Numbered from the stretch's first letter, positions 1 to 10,209 are shown. The stretch: 19,403 nt of DNA from Funneliformis mosseae (GCA_910592005.1 CAJVPP010001533.1:1-19403), one strand, 5' to 3'. Notes: generated by a model not told the origin, from the sequence alone. Made by a program: numbers and translations.

Positions 1-1714
1 ATTTTTTGGCTGCATTCCAGAAGTTTTCAATATAGTTCAGCTTATAATGAAATTTGAGGTAAAATATAACTTGATATTCAGCTACAATCATAGCTTCTTC
101 TAGTTACCCCTTTTGTGTTAAAAAGTCTAATTGCTCACTCATTAATTTTCATGCTTCTTCTAATTTTAATCCTTTGTTTAGCCACAATCTCCTTTCCATC
201 AAAACTTGTTTTAATTCTTTTGGCTGTCTACATAACTTAGGAATATGATAGTCTAATAGAAAAACTATATCTTGTTGAATTTCATTACCAAAATATGTAC
301 TATGCATCTTTAGCTACTTTTTTTCAGGGCTAAGGTTCATATATTTGATAATGAGTGCATCTGGTGAAAAAGCAGCATGATTTGATATATTGTCAAATGC
401 AAACAATGCCTAGAATTCTGAAAAATGTGCTTTAAATATAAGTATAGCACGTTCGACCACTTGATTTACTAAGTTCTCAGCCTTTCACTATCTATTATTA
501 TTTTTTTTTAGATGTATAATGACACAGATTTCTTTAGGAATATCTGGTATTTGCATTTTGTTGGAAAGGGCAAGATAGCCACAAACTTCAGTTAAAAAAT
601 CGCTAATATAAATTAAGTGACTATTATCTTTTTTTCATAAAGATTACTCTCTATTAATAATCTAAAGGCTCTAACTTTTATCATAAGCTGAGAAAATGCA
701 TTCATCATATATAATAAAGATAAGTAGTTGTATATTATTATCTGGTCAGATTATCTTTTTTAAATTATCTCCTGAGAAAATAGGCATTCTATTTTCAAGT
801 TCATTCATTTATTCTAAAAATACTTTTCAATAGGTACTATATCTTCCATATTATGTCCATCTACATACATTCCCTTTTTTATCTTAGTGTACACATATCT
901 TAACTCTTTTAAATAATTTTTCATAATATTGGCATATATAGTCAGAGATAGCATAAATCCAAGCCTTAGTAAAATGACCTCATTTATCTATATTATTAGT
1001 ATTTGCAGAATAATATCCCACTTATGCTTCTGAACATATAATTTTACTTGAAGGAGAATATTCTCATTCCAAAGAAAGTTCCAAATCTTAGCATAATATT
1101 CTCAGTAAAAATAAGGAATTTAGTGAGTTATTACATAATTATGTGCCTAAGAATAAACACATCTGGTATGATATACTCCTTTTCCTACTATATCAATAAC
1201 AATATTACTTGCTTTTATTTTTGAATAGTTGTTTTTTACAAATTGAAGGTAAAGATGAATGCTATTTAAATGTATCTAAATTTCACTATTTGTATTTTCT
1301 TTTTTAATATCTAACTTCAGATTTTCAAGATCAGTCAGGATCCTATTATGCTAATTGTGACTCTCGATTTTATCATCCAACTGCTTACTAATACTATCAT
1401 CTATTTTTATATTAATATTCTCAGTAAATTTTTCAGTACTTTAAAAAGTATCTAATATAAGCGTCTCCTTTGCTACTTCTTGCAACATTTTTATAATATT
1501 TACAGCTTCATCATTCTCTACTGGCTTATCATAAACAAAAAAATTATTGGCATTATCACTAATATTAGGAAGGTCATCATTATTGGAGTCATCGTGAACG
1601 GATATATCATTAACATCGATTTGCATATTATCAATGTTACTTTTGATATTCCAGTTCATGGTCTTTCTTCACAAGCTTCCTTAAATGCTTTTTACGTTTT
1701 GTTAGAAGTGGCAT
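1..1714 (-). pseudogene. Decayed DDE transposase (3' end beyond the left edge)
   Basis: A cut-and-paste DNA transposase, no longer translatable. Reading begins at an ATG at 1714 (MPLLTKRKKHLRKL), shifts frame near 1660, continues in one frame with the segments KIWNFLWNENILLQV, NYLKELRYVYTKIKKGMYV and DGHNMEDIVP, shifts again in a T-run near 830, and then keeps one frame to base 1. The catalytic set is still legible: D in IIYDEC (codon 706-704), D in FAFDNISNH (394-392) and E in LNYIENFWNAAK (28-26). About seventeen in-frame stops interrupt it. The YVDGH...YDEC...FDN...YIENFW layout is what I know from a transposase family abundant in Rhizophagus and basidiomycetes; I think it is IS630/Tc1-mariner-like, but the superfamily name is uncertain. 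Terminal inverted repeats could not be identified because the left end is missing. The short open frame 1659-1441 is only a piece of this gene. Confidence 0.75.
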
Positions 1715-1891
1715 ATTAACAAATCAGAAGTATTAATGAAATCCGACTAGCAAGAGTATCATACATATATTGTTATTTAATAAAGTTTTTTTTATTTTTA
1801 TAAAAAAAAAAGATTCTTCTTACAAAAAAATAAAGCAAAAAATTTATTATTGTGATAAAAAAAAATAATTAATCTAGAGTATTTTTTTTTA

Positions 1892-1951
1892 ATAATGGTA
1901 ATTGACTATTGATAATGGTGATTGACTATATAATTGTGATTGTCTATTGTA
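1892..1951. repeat. Three-unit 20-bp tandem repeat
   Basis: Three adjacent 20-bp units at 1892-1911, 1912-1931 and 1932-1951 share the core ATAATGGTGATTGACTAT. The first two are nearly identical and the third is diverged. They lie between the transposase remnant and the 3' end of the BTB-BACK-TLDc gene. No function is evident. Confidence 0.6.
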
Positions 1952-2060
1952 CCCGATATCCCTATCACGTGCGTGTGCACGGACCAATAAAATTACAATA
2001 TTTTTTATCACATGACAAAAGATCGACATTTCAAATTTGGCCGCACTGTATATACAAATT

Positions 2061-3560
2061 TTATTTCTTAAAGATTTGAAATACTTCATAATCTTTTATT
2101 GCAAATCGAGAGTCGTCATCTCTTATCCACTTTTCATATGAACTTTTTTGACAAAAATTACTGTTATAATTTGACTTTTCATTTGATGCATACAATACAA
2201 GATCACACCCAAATGATGGACCCATTTTCTTTCCGTACGTTAATGAACGATTTACGTTTACGATATTACTGAAAGTTATATCGTTAAAATAATTATCTTT
2301 AATTTTAAAAGAAAATATAAAACTATCCGTACAATTGCCCCAATACTTTGACGTTTCCCATATCGTAGGATTATATCCTCCAAGTATTTCATCGGTTCCG
2401 CATACTTTGATAAACGTAACCGTGTTGGGTTTATCATCACACAATGAATGAAACACATTAGGCGTAAATCCATCTCGGCTTCCTCTAAGCAACAATTTGA
2501 ATTCGTATGGGACATATAATTCACTTCTTTGAGAATATTTATTATTGATATCTAATTTATCGATCCATTTTGAAATCAAGGACATCATATTTATATTGAC
2601 AATTGTAGAATCGACGTGTGTATTTCTGGGAACCGAAATATTATTACCAGGCACATTTTCAAAATCCAAATAATATTTCAATAATTCATCATAAAATTGA
2701 GGTTTTAATAATTTTTTATATGAGTGAACATGTTTTAAATAATCTTTAGAGGAAAAACTATAAAATCTAATCAATGGTAAACAATTTTGTAAAGTGTGTT
2801 CCATCGTTTTGAAATCATCATCGCTCCAATCCGCAGGATCCGATCCCAGCGTAGGATTTCGTGCGATACCCCATTCTAGTACATGTTTCCAAACTTCTGT
2901 TTCTTGCATTTGTAAGTCATCCCTCTTAAGGAGTGAAACTAAGGATTGTTCTGGAATTAACGTGAAATCAAGTGAATTAAATATCTTTTCAGGAAACTTG
3001 GCCATAAATTCCGTGCATGATGTTTGAAGTTCTAACATGTAATTTGATTGAAAACTTGTTCGATGAATTAACTCGAAATGGTTTTCCATCCAATCAACTT
3101 TATTCTGAACTAAATCCGTTTGTATAAAATTAACTAATTCAAAAAGTGAAAGTTTATCTGCTGCTTCCAAAACCTTAAGAACTTCTGAAACGTCCTGTTC
3201 ATTCATTGAAAGGATCCCACCATAAATATACCTAAAAACATGAGAAACAAATTAATTTTAAAAACAAATAAATAATAAAAAAGAGATTTCTTAACGTTAA
3301 GTTGCTTACTTTAAAATAATTTGAAAGATTTCTGGCATGATATTTGATAATTTAATATAAGACAAGTCATCATTATTTCTTTTTTTATTAGCCAAGGTTC
3401 GTCGTAGATATGCCGAGCGATAACACAAAATAAACTTATGAGCTCGGAATGTCTTGACGTTTTGGCCTTCTCCAACTTCAATTGTAATATCATAATATTC
3501 GTCATCTTCCAACATTTCGGTATAATCTTTGCTAAGTTTCTCATAAAACTTTGAAGACAT
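2061..3560 (-). CDS. BTB-BACK-TLDc domain protein, two exons, 473 aa
   Basis: Exon 1 is 3560-3310 and exon 2 is 3231-2061; the splice restores an AAG codon and gives the bridge LKYIYGGILSMNEQD. Domains in order: BTB/POZ at about residues 10-95 (YYDITIEVGEG, FRAHKFILCYRSAYLRR), which mediates dimerisation and in many proteins cullin-3 binding; BACK at about 125-250 (WMENHFELIHRTSF, SLLKRDDLQMQETEVWKHVL, LPLIRFYSFSSKDYL); TLDc at about 300-473 (FKLLLRGSRDGFTP, ILGGYNPTIWET, SFIFSFK, IKDYEVFQIF). TLDc domains are linked to oxidative-stress protection and V-ATPase binding in other eukaryotes; the role of this subfamily is unknown. Length and domain order match the large family in arbuscular mycorrhizal fungi. 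The frame is intact, with no signal peptide or membrane segment. The start at 3560 is the first ATG upstream of the BTB core. A TATA-like AAATATAC lies about 30 bp upstream, too weak to call a promoter. This is the only gene here that looks functional. Confidence 0.9.
3232..3309 (-). other. 78-bp spliceosomal intron in the BTB-BACK-TLDc gene
   Basis: On the minus strand the donor is AA|GTAAGC (GT at 3309-3308) and the acceptor is TTTTTAG|G (AG at 3233-3232). Without splicing, exon 1 would stop at TAA 3308-3306. With splicing the reading frame joins in phase and recreates the conserved LKYIYGGILS stretch that links BTB to BACK in this family. Short GT-AG introns are usual in fungi. Confidence 0.88.
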
Positions 3561-4030
3561 GTTTAATAAATTGATGTTTCAAAAAAAGTGTATATTTTTA
3601 GTTGTGAAGAAGTTTTTAGTATGCACTATTTATTAATCAAAATTTCACGGGTTAATATTCATTCATATAAGATCAACGAAATATTTATTTTTTTGTCCAA
3701 AAAATCAATTTTGAGGAGTTACAACCAATGAGATGTCAAATTTAAAATTCTTTTGCGTATAATGAGCTTTGTTAACCACTCGAAACCGTTTAGGGTTGCA
3801 GAAGCAGGTGAATGAAAGGGAAAAAAAACAAAAAAAAATCCTGTCGATCCTTTTTATTACAATGATTACAATTATTACAATGATGGTCAAGAAAATTCGA
3901 TTTACAAGTGTCAAATCTTTGTTATTCATAAATTTCCTTGTGTGCGGCGCCCCCGGAGATAAGGATTGTGTTCCCGTAGTAAATTCCGATCATAATAAAA
4001 CCAATTTTGTCCGATCATTGGTTTATTAAG
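3561..4030. other. Upstream flank of the BTB-BACK-TLDc gene, no gene seen
   Basis: This 470-bp stretch lies 5' of the minus-strand gene and presumably contains its promoter. Two overlapping open frames (3769-4029 plus, 3929-3705 minus) are made of low-complexity Lys/Ile codons and show no recognisable domain, so I do not call them. A slightly G+C-richer patch at 3945-3980 precedes a small stem-loop. Confidence 0.5.
3986..4024. repeat. Stem-loop nested with an 8-bp direct repeat
   Basis: CCGATCAT occurs at 3986-3993 and again at 4011-4018. Interleaved with it, AAACCAAT (3998-4005) and ATTGGTTT (4017-4024) can pair as an 8-bp stem with an 11-base loop. It sits exactly where the sequence changes into the A+T-rich tract, so it may be the end of a decayed element. 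No function is assigned. Confidence 0.45.
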
Positions 4031-4743
4031 TTATTATATATTAATTTATTTATTATTTATTATTATTACTAAATGAATTATATATATAATATTAATTATA
4101 ATATATAACATCATTTATGATAAATAACATTAATTATAATATATGATATTACAATTTTAACAAATTTATCATAGCTATATAATTATTCTAAATATATTTA
4201 TTTTATAATAATCTAATAATTATAATTAGTATTATTAATAAATTTATACTTATAATCTTATGTAAAATTTTACTTTAATTTTATAAAGTTTAAAACTTAT
4301 AAATTTATATAAATCTTATATAATTTATATATATAAAATTGCTAAAATATTTAGAGATTTGACAAATAATTTAAATGATAAAAAATAAAATTTAGAAAAA
4401 ATAAACTATTACTAATATTAAAAATAACATTAAAAAAATAATTTGAAAATAGTATTATATTTAATTTTACATAAATCATAAAAAAAAGAAATTTATTTAT
4501 AAAATTGTATTATAACAAATTAATTAATCTACTGTATCAAAAAAAATCAAATTGCTTCAAGTATTACAAAATTTATCTAATATTTAAAATACTTTATTAT
4601 TCTTATTATAATTATTAATTTTTTTTTAATCATTATTTTTAATATTTTATAATTTATATTAATTTTAGTATTTAAATTATTTTAAGTATTTTTATATAAT
4701 ATAATATATTAATTAAATAATATTATGATTTATAATCAATATA

Positions 4744-4892
4744 GATATTTTGCAATCAAAAAGTAAGAAAACTTAAAAAAAAAAAATGTTTTTTGAGTTA
4801 ATGTAAAATTTAAATTTATTCTAATAAAAATTTTATTTAGATTATAAAATAAATTTTTTTTTATGATTTTCTTTTTTCTACTACAAAGCATT
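4744..4892 (+). mobile_element. TIR miniature element, copy A (diverged)
   Basis: About 149 bp. The left end ATATTTTGCAATCAAAAAGT and the right end, read in reverse complement as AAATGCTTTGTAGTAGAAAA, are diverged inverted repeats matching those of the copies at 5142 and 8214. The interior keeps the family signature TGAGTTAATG near 4797 and a later ATTTAGATTATAAAATAAA that corresponds to the GGCTTATAAAGTAAA of the other copies. It codes for nothing, so it would depend on a transposase supplied elsewhere. This is the most decayed of the four copies. Confidence 0.6.
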
Positions 4893-5141
4893 TATATATT
4901 TATTATAACATTATATTTAATCAAAATTTAAAATTAAGATAAATATTAATTTTATAAAATTAAAATTTAATATTTTTATAAATTTAATTTAAATTATTTA
5001 TTAAAATATAATTTAGAATTATTTTAATAAGTTTTCTTTTATCTTAAAATTATATTTTTTAATTAAATATAATAAATTAAAAAAAAATAGTTAAATAATT
5101 TTATATAAATATTAATAATGTTTATAAATATTTTAAAAATA

Positions 5142-5306
5142 ATATAAAACCTTTACAATAGAAAAGGGAGAAATAGTTGAAAAAAATAAAAAATGAGTTA
5201 ATGCTAAATCTAAACATATTTTGACTTAAAATTTATATTTGGCTTATAAAAGTAAAATTTGATTTTTTTTGGCTGTTTCTCCCTTTTTATTGTAAAGGTC
5301 TCATAT
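5142..5306 (+). mobile_element. TIR miniature element, copy B (best preserved)
   Basis: About 165 bp, with terminal inverted repeats of roughly 25-30 bp. The left end reads CCTTTACAATAGAAAAGGGA followed by GAAA; the right end in reverse complement reads CCTTTACAATAAAAAGGGAG followed by AAA. The interior has TGAGTTAATGCTAAATCTAA and GGCTTATAAAAGTAAAATTT, both shared with the other copies. There is no coding capacity, as expected of a non-autonomous MITE. The bases ATAT lie just outside both ends; whether they belong to the TIR or are a target duplication is unclear. Confidence 0.78.
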
Positions 5307-6404
5307 AACAATTAAGATTATTAGGAATTATTTTAATAGTAAATTATAAAATATAGTAAAATTATATTTAAATTCTTATTAAAAATTTGCAAAATTTAAA
5401 AAAAGGTAAAATTATATTAAAACTTATAAAAATGATAAAATCTAAGTAAAAAAATTAACAAAAAATTTAAATATTTTATCAAATTTAAAGTTTTATTTCT
5501 ATTAGTTTTATATATAAAATAGAATTAAATATATAATCTTAATAATAATATTATTTAAAATAATAAATTTTAATATTTTATTTAAGATATTATATTTAAT
5601 ATAAATTTTATAAAAATAAACTTTAAATAATTTTATAAACAAATTTATTTATAATTTTAAAAATTAATAGTTAACTATAAAATTAAGATTTATTTAATAT
5701 TTAAACTAATTATTTATTATTATAAAATTATTAATAAGCTTATTTAATTAATTATAAAAAAATTTAATAATATAATTTTTATATATATTTTAATTATTAG
5801 TATTTTTAATATAATAAACTAATAATAAATCTTAAATACAAAGTTAATTTTATATAATAAATTTTAATATTTTTTTATTTAGATTTAAAGTATAATTATA
5901 ATTTATCAAAATAAATTATTTTTTATATTTTATATAAATTATTTTTGAATTGAAATTAAAATTTAAATATTTATTAATATTTATAGAATTTTACATAAAG
6001 GTATTAATTTTTAATTTTTTTTATTTAACATAATTTGAGATTTTGATTAAAATAAATCACTTTAATAATTTAAATAAAATATATTTATATTAATATATAA
6101 TTCATAAAATATTTTTTATTAAATAAATTTAAAGTATAATTTAAAAACTTTAATAAAGTAAATAATTTTTAGTGATTTAAGTAAAATTATTTCAACAGAT
6201 TTGAATTTATATTTTTTAGTATAATTTAAAATTTTTATTATTTTAATTACTTTTTTAATAGATTCAAAACTAATTAATTTTAAAATTTATTAAAATTAAA
6301 TTAGTATTTGTAAAGTAATTAATATTTTTTTTATAATATTTAAAATGAATATTATAATTAGAAAAAATGATATAATTGAGTTGCAACTTATGATGTAATT
6401 AAAT

Positions 6405-6712
6405 TTTCTTATGACGCTGATAGTGATAATCTATTTGCGCAACTAAATAACTGCGCCAACTAACGTCACCAATGATCACCAGGAAATTTGTGATCATCAT
6501 TTTCACTGATTTCACTGCCATCACAGTTATCATTGTGATATTTATTTTCATTATTATAACATTTATCATTATTTATTTATTATATTTATTTTCATAGTTA
6601 TATTTACTTTCACTATTATATTTATTATCTCTATCTTATAATTGTATTTTATATAAATATCCTGTATTGTCGCTTTGACAAACTAACAAGTTTCAATCGT
6701 ACAATTAATAAA
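6405..6712 (+). repeat. Possible LTR-like fragment with TATA box and AATAAA
   Basis: A patch clearly richer in G+C than its surroundings starts near 6410 (GACGCTGATAGTGATAATC) and contains several short palindromes, such as ATGATCAC/GTGATCAT near 6473-6500. It is followed by Thr/Ile-like A/T repeats, a TATA-like TATATAAATA at 6650-6659 and AATAAA at 6707-6712. A TATA box followed by a polyadenylation signal within ~60 bp is the layout of a retrotransposon LTR. No boundaries, target duplication or coding region are visible, so this call is tentative. Confidence 0.3.
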
Positions 6713-7074
6713 GTATAATCTTAATAACATAAAACTATATCTTTGTCAATATCTATTTCCTTAAAATATAAATCATCAATAAAGATGACCTGACCCTTCA
6801 ACTTAAATAAATTCGTGTTTATTTCTTTCATAGTTTACAACTTAAACTCTCTATTAGCAAATAAGCTTTGTTATCCTAACGACGTAGTGATTAGGCTTAA
6901 CAACACAATTAAGTTACAACTCAATTAAAATTTGAAAATAATTATGGTGACCACTTTTAACAATACTTATTGTTAATGTGTAATTCTATTAAATTGTAAT
7001 TGTTAGACAAGATATTTAAGTAGTAATTCTTTTAAAGTTTACATAATATTTTAATATTTACTTAATAAATTAAT

Positions 7075-7164
7075 GGTTCTTTATATATTGTAAAGTATAT
7101 TTATACTTCAGTTGATTAGGTTCTTTTATATACTGTAAAGTATATTTATATCTTAGTTAATTAA
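7075..7164. repeat. Tandem duplication of a ~45-bp unit
   Basis: Unit 1 (7075-7118) and unit 2 (7119-7164) both run from GGTTCTTT through TGTAAAGTATATTTATA to GTT(G/A)ATTA. They differ by a few substitutions and two inserted bases. The duplication lies inside the left inverted-repeat arm and has no counterpart in the right arm, so it arose after the arms separated. Confidence 0.7.
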
Positions 7165-7355
7165 GTTTCTTTTATTGATCATATTACTCAAAAAGTTTAT
7201 ATAAAATTATAAGTTATATCAAATAATTTATTAATAAAATTAAGAAATAAAAGATAAAATAATAATAAAAAAATAAATAAAAAAGAAATTAATCACATAG
7301 TTAACTAAAGGTAATACATATTTTACAAGTAAACTAATCAAATTGCATTTTAAAA

Positions 7356-7445
7356 TCATATATGTTAAGTATGTCTAATATATCAAATATATCAGATATG
7401 TCAAATATATTAAATTTATTAAATATATTTGACATATTTGATATT
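7356..7445 (-). repeat. 9-bp minisatellite, ten units, partly palindromic
   Basis: Ninety bases resolve into ten 9-bp units. On the minus strand the conserved ones read GACATATCT, GATATATTT, GATATATTA, GACATACTT. Part of the array (7389-7411 against 7422-7444) also forms a 23-bp hairpin with one mismatch and a 10-base loop, because some units are nearly self-complementary. The same 9-bp motif occurs in inverted orientation at 8737-8826. Confidence 0.7.
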
Positions 7446-8213
7446 TTGATCTGCACTTTCTTACATTATATATAAGATTGCTTGTCTAAATTCATTTTGG
7501 ATTTGGCAAAATATCTAAACTATAATTTTATTAATTTTTTACTAAGGTTTTGATATAGTTTTGCATTTTTATAAGCTTTGATATAGTTTTATCTTTTCCA
7601 GAATTTTGCAGATTTTTTAATAAAGTTTTAATATAATTTTGTTAAATTTTATCTTTTTTCCATTTATACAGCTTGTAAAACCTTTAAATTTCATTTAGTA
7701 ACCTTAATATATAAATTAAATATATCTATTAAGTCAATTATATTAACTATGTCACTTATATAATTATTTATAATATATTATGTAGATCAATTAAGTTACG
7801 ATAGTTCTATTACATTATTTACAAAATATTTTTTTTTATTTATACCTTAAATATATAAATTAGATCATTATAATCAAAATAAATTATTTAAATATTTAAG
7901 TAATATTATTTATTAATTTTAAATAAAATTTAAAGTTTTATTAATATTAATTAATATTTATAGAATAAATAATATTTTTTTAAAAAAAATTAATTTAAAA
8001 TAATTTTATTAAATAAATTTCAAGATTTTTTATATATTTAATAATATAAATAATTTTTTAAAACCTAATATTTATAAAATAAAATTCATGATAAATTTTA
8101 AGTAAAATTAAAAAAAAAAAATTAAATTAATTATTAAATTTAGATTTTAAAAATTTGTTAAATTTTTTTAAATTTTATTAATGTAATATTATATATTTAT
8201 ATTATATATTAAT

Positions 8214-8368
8214 ATAAGTATTTTGTAATAGAAAGATAAGAAACTACCAAAAAAAATTTTTGAGTTAATGTTAAATCTAAATTTATTTTACTAAAAAAAA
8301 TAAGATTTAGCTTATAAAGTAAAAAAATTTTTTAGTAGTTTCTTCTTTTTTTATTGTAAAATACCTAT
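8214..8368 (+). mobile_element. TIR miniature element, copy C
   Basis: About 155 bp, between the two arms of the inverted-repeat pair. The left end is ATAAGTATTTTGTAATAGAA and the right end in reverse complement is ATAGGTATTTTACAATAAAA; both continue into AAGAAACTAC, giving TIRs of about 32 bp. The interior carries TGAGTTAATGTTAAATCTAA and TTAGCTTATAAAGTAAAA, the family signature also present in copies A and B. Non-coding and therefore non-autonomous. Confidence 0.75.
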
Positions 8369-8697
8369 ATTTAGAATTATATATATATAAATATAATAAG
8401 ATAAAATAATTATTATATAGAATTTTTATATTTCTAAAATAAATAATAAAAATTAAAATAAAATAAAATTTTATAATATATTTTAAGTAAAAAAAAATAG
8501 ATTAATTAATAAAATTTAAATTAAAAATTAATAAATTTTTATTAAAATATTATATAATAATAAGTTTATATATATAGTTTAAAGTATTTTATAGTTATCA
8601 TTATACATATTATTAAGTATAGTAAAGTTATTTTAATTATAAAAAGTATAGTAAGTATAAAAAGTAAAAAGTAGTAATTATATTGTGAATAGGTAAA

Positions 8698-9200
8698 TGT
8701 GATGCAGCTTATATAGCGCAGAAGATCAACTAATTTGACATAAGTGATATATGTGATATGTTAGACATATGTAACATAACTGACATATTAGACATAGTTG
8801 ACATAGTAGACATATTAGTTATATCTTTATATATAATTTATTTTATATAAATAGATAGCTTTTTGGTTCATGTAATAAGAGAGACAGATAGAAACTCAAT
8901 AAGTTAGTTTTAGTAGTATTATAAGCAATTGGCCTATTGCGTTATCTTAGTTTCAATAATTCATTTCTTTCCTTTTCTTATTTTTTTTATTTTACTCGTG
9001 AATAAACACACTATTTTACAAATATAATTACCAGCAATCTATTGAATCACTATTCGTTGTAATAGTCTAAACACTTTTGATAAACTGTCTGAATTAAAAC
9101 TTACAAACCGTTGAAAGATTACTGTGCAATTAAAAAGAATAAATCACTCAAACATCCCATCTAACAGTCGTAGTTCATAAGAATTACACATTAACAATAT
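8698..9200 (+). repeat. Right arm of the 2.2-kb inverted-repeat pair (LTR-like)
   Basis: This ~500-bp repeat starts TGTGATGCAGCTTATATAGC at 8698 and carries the 9-bp minisatellite at 8737-8826. It then shows a promoter-like TTTTATATAAATAG near 8850, an AATAAACACAC near 9001 that could be a polyadenylation signal, and the shared terminus AGAATTACACATTAACAATA ending at 9200. A TG start, TATA box, AATAAA and CA-type end are what a solo LTR would show. Its partner 6967-7465 is in the opposite orientation, so the two cannot be the paired LTRs of one retrotransposon. No protein-coding remnant lies between them. Confidence 0.5.
8737..8826 (+). repeat. 9-bp minisatellite, ten units
   Basis: Exactly ten 9-bp units with consensus GACATANTN: GACATAAGT, GATATATGT, GATATGTTA, GACATATGT, AACATAACT, GACATATTA, GACATAGTT, GACATAGTA, GACATATTA, GTTATATCT. 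The first five units line up one-to-one with units of the minus-strand array at 7356-7445, so the two arrays are copies rather than independent expansions. Confidence 0.75.
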
Positions 9201-10037
9201 ATACCTTTTAATTTTTAATATTTATAAATAGTTTAAATTATATTTATACTTAAATATTTACAAATATATAATATTAATATTTAATTTTTTAAATTGTATT
9301 TTAATTTTTTGAAAATTAATAGATTACCAATATTTTTAATAATTATAAATATCTATTTAGAGACTAAACTATTAAAATTACCTTACAAAATAAGAAATTA
9401 ATTTTAAGTAAATAATTATTAAAAAATGTTATATCACAGTAAATATTTTTAACTTATAATAAATTGTTCTATTTTTAAATATTAAGTCAAATTAATTAAT
9501 AAGATCATATTAAAATTTATTAAATTATTATTTTATAATTTTATAATTTTTATTATTATAAAAATTATTTTACAAGACTAATTTTTATAATACTTAAATA
9601 TAATTTGTAACGCTTGAGATTTTGTTATTAAAATTACTCTATCAGAATATTGTTATACTAATTTATTAGAAAATTCAATTTTTAAAGAAAAATATTTATT
9701 ATATTTATTATTTTTTTTTTAAAAAAGTATATATATTTGCTATAATATTAAATACCTTCTTTTTAATCACACATTCAAATAATGGTTAAAAATTTTGAAT
9801 TTTATAAGAGTCTGAAACTTTTTTAATTTTTTTAAATAATAATGTCGATTATTTTCAAATTTTATGTTGATTATTTCTAAATCCTAATTTTAGATTTTTC
9901 AACTGATATTATATAAAAATGAGAAACTTTAATAGCCTAAATTGCTTGCTTTTATTAATAAGATAATCGACTATAAAAATTGAATCAAATAAAATTTATA
10001 TATCATATAATAATATGAAATAAAAATCTTAATTTTA

Positions 10038-10209
10038 CAGTCAACTCTTATTATAACGAACTCTATGTCCTAGACCTCAACTTCGCTATAAGGTTATAGT
10101 GAAGATTTTAAGAGATTTGATTGGCCAATTCACTATAACAAGAGTATTTTTATTATATTTGTTCAAAAAATTCGTTATATCAAGAGTTCACTATATTAAG
10201 AGTTGACTG
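10038..10209. mobile_element. pogo/Tc1-like MITE flanked by TA
   Basis: A 172-bp non-coding element with terminal inverted repeats: left CAGTCAACTCTTATTATAAC, right in reverse complement CAGTCAACTCTTAATATAGT. It is flanked on both sides by TA (10036-10037 and 10210-10211), the target duplication typical of Tc1/mariner and pogo elements, and CAGT ends are typical of pogo/Tigger. Inside are a near-perfect hairpin CTTCGCTATAA/TTATAGTGAAG and a perfect palindrome ATTGGCCAAT. Several CACTATAACAAGAGT-like subterminal repeats could be transposase-binding sites. It would need a transposase from elsewhere. Confidence 0.82.

Larger units (their letters stand above)
6967..7465 (-). repeat. Left arm of a 2.2-kb inverted-repeat pair (LTR-like)
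   Basis: Read on the minus strand this ~495-bp repeat begins TGTAAGAAAGTGCAGATCAA at 7465, contains a ten-unit 9-bp minisatellite, then a TATA-like TTTTATATAAAC near 7200, and ends AGAATTACACATTAACAATA at 6967. The plus-strand repeat 8698-9200 has the same start and end, the same minisatellite (47-base block with 8 mismatches) and nearly the same length, but the middle is only loosely alike. Either these are two solo-LTR-like insertions in opposite orientation, or they are the long arms of one foldback element. I saw no convincing target duplication. Confidence 0.5.

Noticed and set aside
1966..1980. E-box CACGTG and GTGCAC next to each other
   Set aside because: They lie 3' of the only gene and nothing else supports a regulatory role.
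1480..2089. Open frames 1480-1719 plus and 2089-1889 minus
   Set aside because: The first is antisense to the transposase pseudogene. The second overlaps the end of the BTB-BACK-TLDc gene in another frame and has no recognisable content.
3705..4029. Opposed open frames of 74-86 codons upstream of the BTB gene
   Set aside because: Both are low-complexity Lys/Ile/Phe-rich readings of A/T sequence with no domain, and they overlap each other on opposite strands.
6868..6903. Possible tRNA or tRNA-derived SINE (GTAGTGATTAGG with a flanking TTGTTA/TAACAA stem)
   Set aside because: Neither strand has a GGTTCGA-type B box at the right distance and no cloverleaf can be drawn. It is kept only as a hairpin.
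7356..8826. CRISPR-like array
   Set aside because: The period is 9 bp with no spacers, so this is a minisatellite.
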